In this document: positions 5,502 to 12,482 of the stretch, piece after piece
Layout: the number at the start of each line of letters is the position of its first letter
Numbering within the stretch: the stretch's first letter is position 1
Translations under genes and position numbers: made by a program
Assembly: GCA_001795035.1 (NCBI GenBank)
Contig: MGMW01000038.1
Location: 1 to 16,784, forward strand
Length of the DNA stretch: 16,784 bases
Source: Chloroflexi bacterium RBG_13_53_26
GTDB lineage: Bacteria > Chloroflexota > Dehalococcoidia > UBA2247 > RBG-13-53-26
Direction of reading: 5' to 3'
The notes under the pieces: model-generated
The model's input: the letters and a program-made list of their open reading frames with translations, nothing else
Databases searched by the model: none
What the model was told of the DNA's origin: nothing

Positions 5502-7465
5502 GGGGACGGCGCACTCCATTTGCTGAGCTTGATGTTGGCCAGCAAAAATCCAGATTGTCCGGAACCGTTCATATTGCCCACGTCTATCCGGTCCAGCTCG
5601 TCGGGTACTGTTGCCACCACAGGTTCTTGCAGGTATCCGTCAAAACCAACACAAAAATAATCAGTATCCCAGTAGATATCGATTGTGTGTTTTCCTTCCA
5701 TGCCGTAGGGTTCCTCGCTGGCAAGATCGATATCGAGATTAACGGCAACACTATCCGCCACGATTTGGCAACGTAACAGGGACGGCTCGCCGGCGGGCAA
5801 GAACGCACGGATACAATTTAGTGAGCTTCCGCCGTCTGAAATCGCGACAAGCGTTTGCTCAGCACTCCAACACTCCTCCGTGTACCACAGGTAGGGCCAG
5901 GCAAAATCAAAGCTCAGCCTTCCATGTCCCGAGCTGGGAATGTTTCCATCGTCCCCTTTGTAGGCCAGTACGTCGGCCGTTCTCGTGGCAATCGCCCCTG
6001 ACGTAGGTATCTGCGAAGTCATCCAATATCCCGGCTCGGCCTGCACGCCCCATACGTAGGTGTTTACCGTTGCGGCATCTCCGACGAAATCATCGTCGAG
6101 GTCGCCGTTGACAGGAAAGATTCGTAAAATGTCCGGATTGTCTGACTGAACTACCATCAGAACTCGGAGAAAATCTCCGTAATAGATCTTGTCTACGAGC
6201 ACCGATATTCCACCAAAACGTTCTCCGACGACACCATTTGCAAGGTCGATATAAGCATATACCTTCTGCGCCTCGCTTCCTCGTTGCCACACCAGTTTTA
6301 CCCAGTCCTTGTTGCCCGGTTTCAGAAAAACCGAGTAACAATGCCATGTTCCATCTGCAACGGAAATGGCCAGCTCTACGTAATGATCATCGTTATCCAC
6401 GGAAGCAATAATTCCATCGGCGACAACTCGTCCATCCGGGCATTCGACGGCATTGGACGAGAACGTGCAACGCGTAGGCGTCCAATTCGTAAAATCTTCC
6501 GAATAGGGACAATAGTTTGTTCGCTGCGGCTCCGCGCGAAACCAGCCATGGTCGGCATAGTCGGAGTTATATTCGATTCTAAGGAAGTTTCCTCCCATCA
6601 TGAATAACTTTGGGTTATCGTAGCCTGCGAGCTTCATCTCGGAATAAGCCGAACCCGTTCTTGTGCGCACCGTCGGTAAATAGGCTCCCATGGCGGTCAT
6701 AGGCCAAATCGAAGATATTAAGCAAAAATGCCGATAAAATTCATCCTGCACGCCAGAGCTAATCCAATTATTTCCTATTTCTGAAACCACTGACAAAATC
6801 GCATGATTGCCAGTATCATATCCGTGTATCTTGCCAAGCTGAAAATACCAATCATCAAACGTTTCTTCGTAGATTGATATATCGAAAGATCCGGCTTGCG
6901 AGCCATTTATGAATACCCTTGCGAGGCCATCTCTATCGAAACAAATGCTGATAAAGTTAATGGAATTTTGCGAAACAGCGCAATTAACATATCTTTCAAC
7001 TGGCATAGAATAAAGGCCTAAGAATAAATAATTTGTGTTAGAATTATATAAATAATAAGATAACTTATATGTAATATAATTTTTCGATAGCAGGGAATTT
7101 AACCCTATTCCACTTTTTAAATCAACAAAAATGTCTATGCACATATCATTATCGCCAACATCACCGTAATTGGCAGATAATGAACGCAACCAATCTCCGC
7201 CGTTGAATTTCGGACAATCTACCTCTGAATCTCCGAACGGATAACCTTTTAAGGCAATATTTTCCCCACCCTCAATGACGCCCATCTCTGACCATGGATA
7301 ATCTACCGAAGAAGACAAATCTACAATCCGCTGACCGGGCACTCCGTCAATTACGAAATTTCCAGCATTTTGAGCGCTCATAGTGCGATTGATTGCCCAA
7401 AACAGCACGTCTCCACTGCCACCCGCTACACCGCGATTAAAGTGCCTTCTGATTTCTCGGGGCAC
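5498..7465 (-). CDS. Spike or receptor-binding protein with LamG-like modules
   Basis: This 655-residue protein starts at a GTG whose G is the last base of the previous stop (TAGTG). Residues about 105-250 look like a concanavalin/LamG-type jelly roll (INFISICFDRDGLARVFING is the typical core strand pair). Residues about 294-500 match a module common in phage tail and fibre proteins: RAEPQRTNYCPYSEDFTNWT, then YSVFLKPG, then GVQAEPGYWMTSQIPTSG and TRTAD. Residues about 510-655 form a second LamG-like domain. Such modules bind glycans, so host attachment is the likely role. DNA for the first LamG domain is strikingly AT-rich compared with its surroundings, suggesting recent acquisition. The start has no strong ribosome site, so an ATG near 7382 is an alternative. 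Confidence 0.75.
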   Translation of the reverse strand: MPREIRRHFNRGVAGGSGDVLFWAINRTMSAQNAGNFVIDGVPGQRIVDLSSSVDYPWSEMGVIEGGENIALKGYPFGDSEVDCPKFNGGDWLRSLSANYGDVGDNDMCIDIFVDLKSGIGLNSLLSKNYITYKLSYYLYNSNTNYLFLGLYSMPVERYVNCAVSQNSINFISICFDRDGLARVFINGSQAGSFDISIYEETFDDWYFQLGKIHGYDTGNHAILSVVSEIGNNWISSGVQDEFYRHFCLISSIWPMTAMGAYLPTVRTRTGSAYSEMKLAGYDNPKLFMMGGNFLRIEYNSDYADHGWFRAEPQRTNYCPYSEDFTNWTPTRCTFSSNAVECPDGRVVADGIIASVDNDDHYVELAISVADGTWHCYSVFLKPGNKDWVKLVWQRGSEAQKVYAYIDLANGVVGERFGGISVLVDKIYYGDFLRVLMVVQSDNPDILRIFPVNGDLDDDFVGDAATVNTYVWGVQAEPGYWMTSQIPTSGAIATRTADVLAYKGDDGNIPSSGHGRLSFDFAWPYLWYTEECWSAEQTLVAISDGGSSLNCIRAFLPAGEPSLLRCQIVADSVAVNLDIDLASEEPYGMEGKHTIDIYWDTDYFCVGFDGYLQEPVVATVPDELDRIDVGNMNGSGQSGFLLANIKLSKWSAPSP

Positions 7466-7812
7466 TACGGCACCCGATAACCGGCAAGTGGCATCAAGGA
7501 CAGGATTCCCCCGCCGTCGTCGGAATCGAACTCTATTGTGCAAAAATAGGTAGCATTATCTGGCACCGAAAACACCTGAGCGGACAGGGCAGGGAGGAAC
7601 GTGCAGGATCCATCATCTACAGCAGTGCCAGTGGAGCTGCAAAATGCGCCCCAGCACGACACGCTCGGGCTCACCAGAATAATGTCACCTGCGGTGAATC
7701 CACTGTCCGTGCGCGCAGAAACTCCGGAGATGGTCAGAGCCACACCTTGCCCGATGATTGGACTGCCAAACACTTCACGAATTACGTGATCCGCCCTCCT
7801 TGTTTCACTCAT
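7465..7812 (-). CDS. Hypothetical virion-block protein, 115 aa
   Basis: A soluble, beta-rich-looking protein with four cysteines in the middle and C-terminal half (SCWGAFC, GSCTF, TYFCT), which may form disulfides. The ATG at 7812 overlaps the previous stop as ATGA and has AGGGG upstream; its stop overlaps the GTG of the spike gene by one base. It lies directly before the spike-like gene, so it may be a spike-base or assembly component. A short SARTD segment near residue 32 faintly resembles the AG...GRT motif of other virion proteins. No family is recognised. Confidence 0.65.
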   Translation of the reverse strand: MSETRRADHVIREVFGSPIIGQGVALTISGVSARTDSGFTAGDIILVSPSVSCWGAFCSSTGTAVDDGSCTFLPALSAQVFSVPDNATYFCTIEFDSDDGGGILSLMPLAGYRVP

Positions 7813-8099
7813 AGGTATCCCCTAAAGATCAGTTGAGCCTTGGCCCCTGTCTCGATGTGGAAAGTCCAGTCACTCGCGGTTTCAATTTTCAAAATTTCCT
7901 TTTCCCCTGTCTGGAGAATTACCCAGTCTGGACTGGGAACCCCCTCACTATCCAACACTGGTACATGGTCACCGACCCCGAAGTACACAATCCCATCATA
8001 AGCCTGAACAGAATGATATCCCGGCTTGAGCTTGACCACCTCTGTCCCCTCAGACATGACACGGCAATCGTAGGCCTCCGTCATCGGGATGACTATCAT
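7809..8099 (-). CDS. Hypothetical small beta-rich protein, 96 aa
   Basis: I start this at the ATG at 8099, which overlaps the previous gene's stop as ATGA and has GGAGAGG upstream; the frame remains open to 8189 but without such support. The sequence alternates short hydrophobic strands and turns (VVKLKPGYHSV, IVYFGVGDHVPV, WTFHIETGAKAQLIF), suggesting an all-beta fold. There is no membrane segment or cysteine cluster. Its place between the LysM-like membrane protein and the spike region suggests a minor capsid or spike-associated protein. Function is not recognised. Confidence 0.65.
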   Translation of the reverse strand: MIVIPMTEAYDCRVMSEGTEVVKLKPGYHSVQAYDGIVYFGVGDHVPVLDSEGVPSPDWVILQTGEKEILKIETASDWTFHIETGAKAQLIFRGYL

Positions 8100-8677
8100 G
8101 CCGATACCTCTCCGGCTGCCGGCACATAGACTACCGGCCATTTGTAAGCACTCGAGCTTTGACTTTGCCATTTGGTCATATACGCCCACGACTTCACCTC
8201 GTAGCCCGTAAGCGCCGCGAAGCGCTGGTAGAAGCGTAGGATTTTTTCGTTGTTCAATGTCGTCTGGCCTATCCAGGCGTTCTTGGCGTGGTTGAGCATT
8301 GTCAAATAGGCCTTATGGCGGTCCGCCTGCTGGAACCCGGCCTTGGCCAAAATCCCCAACATCGTATCCCCCTTGGTCACGGCATAGTAAGCCCCCTGCG
8401 TGGGTGTGGTCTCGGGGGCCAGCGGGTTCGCGCCCTCGGGGGGTTTGACGGCAACTAACGGCGCCGGCGCCGGCGGATCCTTCGGCACCAGGGGCATCGG
8501 ATTCGGATCATCGGCATAGAGCGGCGGCGGTTCTTCAACCTTCTTTTCCGGCTCCTTTACAGGTTCAATGGTAGGCGTTTCTTTTGCCGGCGTCTTGACT
8601 ACCAAAAAATAGATGAGACCGAGAATCGCCACGACGCCGGCGCCGATAGCCACGTGTTTTTTCGTTACCTTCGCCAT
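8096..8677 (-). CDS. Membrane-anchored protein with Pro-rich linker and LysM-like segment
   Basis: This 193-residue protein begins with a basic stretch (KVTKKH) and one transmembrane helix (about residues 9-25). A long Pro/Glu/Lys-rich linker follows (about 28-95), then a LysM-like start, YYAVTKGDTMLGILAKAGF (about residues 96-114), which resembles the Y-V-kGDtl-IA signature. The remaining C-terminal region is helical and Trp/Tyr-rich. LysM domains bind peptidoglycan or related glycans, so a wall-contact role from the virion membrane is a reasonable inference. The start at 8677 overlaps the previous gene by 13 bases. The LysM match covers only the first half of a typical domain, so a related fold is possible. 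Confidence 0.68.
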   Translation of the reverse strand: MAKVTKKHVAIGAGVVAILGLIYFLVVKTPAKETPTIEPVKEPEKKVEEPPPLYADDPNPMPLVPKDPPAPAPLVAVKPPEGANPLAPETTPTQGAYYAVTKGDTMLGILAKAGFQQADRHKAYLTMLNHAKNAWIGQTTLNNEKILRFYQRFAALTGYEVKSWAYMTKWQSQSSSAYKWPVVYVPAAGEVSA

Positions 8678-9099
8678 ATCCACAATCCTATCAAGACAAA
8701 AACCGCAACGATCACCAGCGGAACCCACCAATGCGCGGTCATCCAAGAAGCCGATATCTTAATGGACCGAATGAACTCCTTAGCGTCCAGGCTGCTTTCG
8801 GACTCGGGAATGTACGTCGATACCCCACCGGCCCCACCAGCCGACACGCCGATCAACGCGATTTGCGCCGCCATGATATCACGCACCGGCTCGAACACAT
8901 AGATCACCCAGGGGTAGGCGCCATCGGTTGACCGCTGGTATTCCACTGCAGGACAGTCGATGGCCTCCAACTGCGCATCGATACCGGCAGGGATACCCGC
9001 CTTCGGCGAGAAAACGAACACAGCACTGTAATGGGTGCCTGCCTTTAGCGAGGCTGTTTGCGGCAGTAGATCTTTCACCGTTGTGGGTGTAGCCACCAT
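8665..9099 (-). CDS. C-terminally anchored membrane protein, 144 aa
   Basis: A soluble, probably beta-rich N-terminal domain (about residues 1-95) is followed by a Gly/Ala-rich turn and a single C-terminal transmembrane helix (about 124-142) ending in WRR. This is tail-anchored topology, opposite to the neighbouring N-terminally anchored proteins. The ATG at 9099 follows the previous stop by one base and has a GGTGGTG stretch upstream. The frame extends to 9234, but that part overlaps the preceding gene and is not needed. It is probably a virion membrane protein facing the capsid. No family is recognised. Confidence 0.65.
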   Translation of the reverse strand: MVATPTTVKDLLPQTASLKAGTHYSAVFVFSPKAGIPAGIDAQLEAIDCPAVEYQRSTDGAYPWVIYVFEPVRDIMAAQIALIGVSAGGAGGVSTYIPESESSLDAKEFIRSIKISASWMTAHWWVPLVIVAVFVLIGLWIWRR

Positions 9100-9100
9100 G

Positions 9101-9283
9101 TCAGTACACCACCACTGGCGGCTGATATACCGGTCCGGTTCGTCCCGTGGCCTTTCCCGCTGCCTGGTAGAGCGGACCAGTGCGACCTGTAGCAGTGCCC
9201 GCTGCCGGCCCCTTGTGCATGTACCATACGACAATCAACAAAACGATTGCCGCCACGGCTACGATTATCATCTTGGTGCTCAC
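9101..9283 (-). CDS. Membrane protein with two 14-residue repeats, 60 aa
   Basis: The GTG at 9283 overlaps the previous stop as GTGA, with GGGTGGT upstream; a TTG at 9295 is in the same frame. Residues about 4-22 are one transmembrane helix. The rest is two near-identical repeats, AAGTATGRTGPLYQ and AAGKATGRTGPVYQ (residues 27-54), and a PPVVVY end. The motif is shared with the 726-residue protein's repeats and with the next gene upstream. It is likely a minor virion membrane protein whose repeats extend to the capsid shell or another structural partner; that role is inferred. Confidence 0.68.
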   Translation of the reverse strand: MSTKMIIVAVAAIVLLIVVWYMHKGPAAGTATGRTGPLYQAAGKATGRTGPVYQPPVVVY

Positions 9284-9579
9284 GTCACCACCCAATCAGG
9301 AGACCCCGACGGCTCATCGGTGCGGGCCAGGGCCTTTCCAGCGGAAATTACCGGGGCAGCGGTAGTCGGAATCCCCGGCAACATCTCCATGAGCCCGTTG
9401 TCCAGAAGCTCGGCAGTGCCATCCACATCGACAACCGGAAGCGGTTCAACTAGATCCTCGCCTCCGAAATCGCCAAACTCCGGCAATGGCTCCGACCTAC
9501 TTTTCCTCCACCACCAAATTGCCATCAACAGCAGCAAAATAATGGCCACTAAAAGAATCACCAAACCGCGGCGTTTCAT
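9280..9579 (-). CDS. Membrane-anchored virion-block protein, 99 aa
   Basis: A basic start (MKRRG) leads into one strong transmembrane helix (about residues 5-25) ending in WWWRKSRS, then an acidic, Pro/Leu-rich soluble part. Near residue 79 is SAGKALARTD, one copy of the motif found repeated in the 9101-9283 and 1720-3900 products. The ATG at 9579 has GGAGGG a few bases upstream, directly after the capsid gene. It is probably a minor capsid or membrane protein made with the capsid protein. No database family is recognised. Confidence 0.7.
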   Translation of the reverse strand: MKRRGLVILLVAIILLLLMAIWWWRKSRSEPLPEFGDFGGEDLVEPLPVVDVDGTAELLDNGLMEMLPGIPTTAAPVISAGKALARTDEPSGSPDWVVT

Positions 9580-9588
9580 GCGCCCTCC

Positions 9589-10761
9589 TTACCAGGAGAT
9601 TGGCAGTTGCGCGTTTATCGTTCCACGGAAAGCAGCGGGTGAGATCACCTGGGACGGTACATATCCGGTCCACAACACCGCACGGTTGGCGGCATCAGAC
9701 TCTTCCGCCTTCGCCCGGTTGATCGTGTCATCCGTACAGCCCATGTCCCGGAGCATCGCCCGTTCGGTGTTCGCGTCCGGCCTGTACTGGACGAGATAAC
9801 CCACCTTGTAGTTGCCGGAATGGGTACCGTTGGCGTTGTTCAGGATCGCGCTGTCTTCAATAAGGGGAGTCTCGTCCGAATTGATTTCCCTGTCGCTCAA
9901 AATTTCCATCACCGTGGGCAGCGCTGCCGTTGTCTCCTCGAGATACTGACGCGCACATAGATACGATGGGTCCGTGCACCTGATCATGTCCTGGTGATCG
10001 GCGCCGTTGGCCGAGACCAGCAAGGGCCGGCCATCGATTGTCAACCCTAAATTGGTGACCCCCGTGGGGTCGAATGCCGTATCGGCATCATCCCCGACCC
10101 ACAAACGACGCAGCCTGGAAGCGTAGCCCCTCGACGTCTTGAGCTCAACGGAGGGCAGATTCTCGGTATCTACCACCAGTTTCCGGATCACTGGCATCAC
10201 AGCCCGCTTACTCCATGTCGTCACCAGGTCGATATCGACCCGGCAGCCGTCCTCGTCGAAATCCCAATAGTTCGAGATGTGCGTGGCCAGAGCAAAATTT
10301 ATCTCCCCGGCCTCGAACTCGGACAGGGGCATGGCGCCCTCCATGTTGCCCCATTCTCCGCGAAACGGACCATCTGCCAGGATAAACGGGATAACGACGT
10401 CTCTGGTATTCGCCACGTCGAGTGTCGTGAAATCATTCACACCGAACAGGTAGTTTAGTGAGCGACTGGACGAGAACAAATGGCTGGTCATGAGATCGAG
10501 ACCTGTGTTCCCGTTTACAATCAGGCCTCCGGATTTTGTTTTGATCGTGAGACTGGACAGGATGTTCAGGATTTGGGAGACAGTGGCACCTCCGGCACTG
10601 GTTTCCTCGCCGGTGAACCGCATGCGGAAAAGCACGGCAAGGACCATGCCCAGCAGCCCATTTTTCTGGTTTTGGAGCATCAAGAGCTTGTCGGCCCTAT
10701 CAACCGCTCCGCCAGCGAGATCCGATTGGGTGTAGACATTGATTCTCTCAAGCATCTGCAT
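9589..10761 (-). CDS. Probable major capsid protein (double jelly-roll type)
   Basis: This 390-residue soluble protein is close in size to PRD1 P3-type double jelly-roll capsid proteins. It has no transmembrane segment or catalytic motif and is rich in predicted beta stretches, such as the RDVVIPFILADGPF region (about residues 130-145), the acidic DVDLVTTW-like strand near 195 and LGLTIDGRPLLVSANGAD near 255. The start at 10761 has an AAGGAGG ribosome site, among the best in the genome. It sits just after the main virion promoter and among small membrane proteins, typical for a capsid gene of a membrane-containing phage. Assignment rests on size, context and character; no diagnostic motif defines this family by eye. 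A different shell protein or a large spike is the alternative. Confidence 0.65.
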   Translation of the reverse strand: MQMLERINVYTQSDLAGGAVDRADKLLMLQNQKNGLLGMVLAVLFRMRFTGEETSAGGATVSQILNILSSLTIKTKSGGLIVNGNTGLDLMTSHLFSSSRSLNYLFGVNDFTTLDVANTRDVVIPFILADGPFRGEWGNMEGAMPLSEFEAGEINFALATHISNYWDFDEDGCRVDIDLVTTWSKRAVMPVIRKLVVDTENLPSVELKTSRGYASRLRRLWVGDDADTAFDPTGVTNLGLTIDGRPLLVSANGADHQDMIRCTDPSYLCARQYLEETTAALPTVMEILSDREINSDETPLIEDSAILNNANGTHSGNYKVGYLVQYRPDANTERAMLRDMGCTDDTINRAKAEESDAANRAVLWTGYVPSQVISPAAFRGTINAQLPISW

Positions 10762-10772
10762 CTCACACCTCC

Positions 10773-10895
10773 TTATGCGCTGGCTTCCAGTTTTGTCTTT
10801 GCGGCCTGGAATTGTTTAATAGACGCCGGAAGCACCAGCACCAACAGCACCAGCACCATTCCCACGATCACGAACGTCGCTCCGTTTTTACTCAT
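10773..10895 (-). CDS. Tiny membrane protein, 40 aa
   Basis: The ATG at 10895 has AGAGGAG upstream. A short polar start (MSKNGAT) is followed by about 20 hydrophobic residues (VIVGMVLVLLVLVLPAS) and an amphipathic, Lys-containing tail (KQFQAAKTKLEASA). It is the first gene downstream of the minus-strand promoter and just precedes the capsid gene, so it is probably abundant. A virion membrane protein lining the capsid is the likely role, as for tiny membrane proteins of PM2- or PRD1-like phages. There is also superficial resemblance to filamentous-phage coat proteins, but the rest of the genome argues against that. Confidence 0.7.
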   Translation of the reverse strand: MSKNGATFVIVGMVLVLLVLVLPASIKQFQAAKTKLEASA

Positions 10896-10940
10896 ATCAA
10901 ATGCTCCTCTTTTGTTGCTGAAAACATATTCACTGTACAA

Positions 10941-10967
10941 ATTATCAATCTGTTGACAGAGTGTCAA
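10941..10967 (-). promoter_or_regulatory. Candidate minus-strand promoter for the virion block
   Basis: The -35 is TTGACA (10967-10962). The -10 is best read as GATAAT (10946-10941), five of six consensus bases with a 15-bp spacer; TAATTT with a 17-bp spacer is the alternative. It would drive the 40-aa membrane gene, the capsid gene and the genes down to 1720. Confidence 0.5.
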
Positions 10968-10968
10968 C
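10952..10968. promoter_or_regulatory. Palindrome carrying two opposed -35 boxes
   Basis: GTTGACAGAGTGTCAAC is a perfect 7-bp inverted repeat around a 3-bp centre. Each arm contains TTGACA, the ideal sigma-70 -35 box, one on each strand. It lies midway between the divergent 10895 and 11009 starts. A protein bound here would affect both directions at once. Confidence 0.7.
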
Positions 10969-10982
10969 CAAAGTTTTAACAT
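10953..10982 (+). promoter_or_regulatory. Candidate plus-strand promoter for the basic protein gene
   Basis: TTGACA at 10953-10958 is followed after 18 bases by TAACAT (10977-10982), four of six matches to a -10. The ribosome site and ATG of the 45-aa basic protein follow about 20 bases later. Confidence 0.5.
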
Positions 10983-11008
10983 TACAGCAACACCATAAGG
11001 AGGCTTCT

Positions 11009-11146
11009 ATGGCAAAAAAACGAAAAAAAACTTCCAAAAAACACAAAATGAAAATCGGTCAGACCAAGGTCATCAACACGCCTGCCGGTAAACGGCGGAT
11101 CAAGAAGTTGTCGAACGGAAGGGTTAGGATAATCAGCAAAGCCTGA
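11009..11146 (+). CDS. Very basic small protein, probable DNA-condensing protein, 45 aa
   Basis: The first 15 residues are almost entirely Lys and Arg (AKKRKKTSKKHKMK), followed by a short strand-turn-strand region (VINTPAGKRRIKKL, GRVRIISKA). There are no acidic residues at all. The ATG has AAGGAGG seven bases upstream. It is alone on the plus strand, read from its own promoter opposite the capsid operon, and ends 15 bases before the convergent ATPase gene ends. Charge and size recall genome-bound packaging proteins such as the microvirus J protein. DNA neutralisation in the virion is a sound inference, but a regulatory nucleic-acid-binding role is also possible. Confidence 0.75.
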   Translation: MAKKRKKTSKKHKMKIGQTKVINTPAGKRRIKKLSNGRVRIISKA

Positions 11147-11161
11147 TGATTTGTCAAGCCC

Positions 11162-11890
11162 TCAAACCTTCTGCGGAAATTTTGGAACCCCCTTATCGAG
11201 CTTGTTCCGCAATATGGTCCATTCATGCTCCCCCGCACTCTGAACACTTGCGGCAAGCTGGTCGCCGTCTCGACCGAAATTCTGGCGCACCCAACGCATA
11301 TTATTGTCGCCCTCCAGAGGCCCCGAAGCCACGAAATTGGCCTGATTGCGTAGCAGGGGACTTATCCCAATCGCTTCCTGTGTATCGCACAGATAGTGAA
11401 TTTTTTGCGGATCCCCCTCACGGTCCGGGATGTGTCTGCCCTGGCGAAAAATGTGTGACAACCGCACTCCTCGGCCTATCTCGTCGATGGGCCAGCGTCC
11501 CGAGCTTGGGGCCCATTCAGACACCTCGCACAGCACGATCAAAAAATCCCCCTCGTCGATGGCCAAACGCAAAAAGTCGCGATAGGGTTCCACGTCCACT
11601 CCCGCTCGCACCACGACGCGGGGGAGCACGCTGATACACTCCAGGCCCGCCGCTTCACTGGCATCCCTGCAAGCCTTCCAGAAACCATCCACGGAATCGA
11701 CAATCGGACCGGCGCCGTCCCAAATCTCGGTCTCGTTATTCCTATCAAACACGAGCACCGAACGCACGACGGGAATTCCGTAGCTTGTCCAAGCTACGAT
11801 CTTATCCGTCCATACCCGCTCCCGGGTACTTTTACCTGAACGCTGTTCACCCAGCAACAGTGCTCGGATTTGTGGTGTCTCCCTACTCAC
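11162..11890 (-). CDS. FtsK/HerA-type genome packaging ATPase
   Basis: This 242-residue protein has a clear P-loop at residues 14-22 (GEQRSGKST), a strand ending in Asp at 44-49 (RSVLVFD), a Walker-B-like strand FLIVLCE at 116-122, an arginine/histidine stretch RQGRH at 149-153 and a glutamine after the next strand (CDTQ, Q171). That layout is the FtsK/HerA branch used by PRD1/PM2-type packaging ATPases, and the length is typical. Walker B has Cys where Asp is usual, although the Glu is kept. The GTG start at 11890 overlaps the upstream gene by eight bases with GAGGCGG upstream. It would power DNA entry into preformed capsids. A Zot-like inovirus ATPase is less likely because there is no C-terminal membrane segment. 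Confidence 0.8.
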   Translation of the reverse strand: MSRETPQIRALLLGEQRSGKSTRERVWTDKIVAWTSYGIPVVRSVLVFDRNNETEIWDGAGPIVDSVDGFWKACRDASEAAGLECISVLPRVVVRAGVDVEPYRDFLRLAIDEGDFLIVLCEVSEWAPSSGRWPIDEIGRGVRLSHIFRQGRHIPDREGDPQKIHYLCDTQEAIGISPLLRNQANFVASGPLEGDNNMRWVRQNFGRDGDQLAASVQSAGEHEWTILRNKLDKGVPKFPQKV

Positions 11891-12482
11891 CTTTCCGCCT
11901 CTTTACGATCTTCTCTACCCCGGCCATGGCTAGGGGAAGGGCAAGGGCTCCGGTGCCACCCGCGGCGGACAACAACGCAAGTGTTCGCGGCGTCATCGTT
12001 CCACCAAGATACCGAGAGGCTTCCGCCCAGCCCTGCGAAACAGCCTTGAACGATGCATCGGAGGGCATTACGTCGCAATCGAGTAACTCTGCGAGCATCG
12101 TGTAGGTCGTGCGAAGCGGCGACACGAACAGCTCTGCGGGAACCATTGGCTCATCTAGCGGTTGTTCCGCGTCGTCGAAGAGCTCAGCCACTTTGGTACC
12201 AGGATGCTCATCCTTTATCCGTTGGATCAATACCTTTTTAGCTTCGCGTGCCCGGGACTCCTCTTCTTGTGCGCGTTTTAGCGCGGCGTACGGATCGGCT
12301 ATCTGCTCAATCGGCTTTTTACGCCGGGGAACTCTTAAGGGCGCCGGCGCCGGCGGTCCGGTGTCTACACCATCGGGTGGCGGCGGCGGCTTCGGTGGCC
12401 TGCCGGCGTTGCTCTTACGAGGCGTTCCGTCCAGCTTTACACCAATGTCAACTACCGTTTCATTTTGTTCTTCACTTTCCAT
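11883..12482 (-). CDS. Pro-rich, probably membrane-associated protein, 199 aa
   Basis: The N-terminal 65 residues are polar and Pro-rich (KPPPPPDG, PPAPAPLRVPRRKK). A charged helical or coiled-coil stretch follows (about 70-105, DPYAALKRAQEEESRAREAKK). The C-terminus is a hydrophobic Ala/Leu/Gly segment (about residues 173-190) ending in KRRKGE. The ATG at 12482 overlaps the Rep gene by 11 bases with AGGAG upstream, and the stop overlaps the ATPase start. Its fixed place between Rep and the packaging ATPase suggests a link between replication, packaging and the viral membrane, possibly as a vertex or packaging partner. The family is not recognised. Confidence 0.62.
   Translation of the reverse strand: MESEEQNETVVDIGVKLDGTPRKSNAGRPPKPPPPPDGVDTGPPAPAPLRVPRRKKPIEQIADPYAALKRAQEEESRAREAKKVLIQRIKDEHPGTKVAELFDDAEQPLDEPMVPAELFVSPLRTTYTMLAELLDCDVMPSDASFKAVSQGWAEASRYLGGTMTPRTLALLSAAGGTGALALPLAMAGVEKIVKRRKGE

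Noticed and set aside
11146..11634. 162-codon plus-strand ORF following the basic protein
   Set aside because: It is antisense to the ATPase motifs and its product is low-complexity Pro/Arg-rich.
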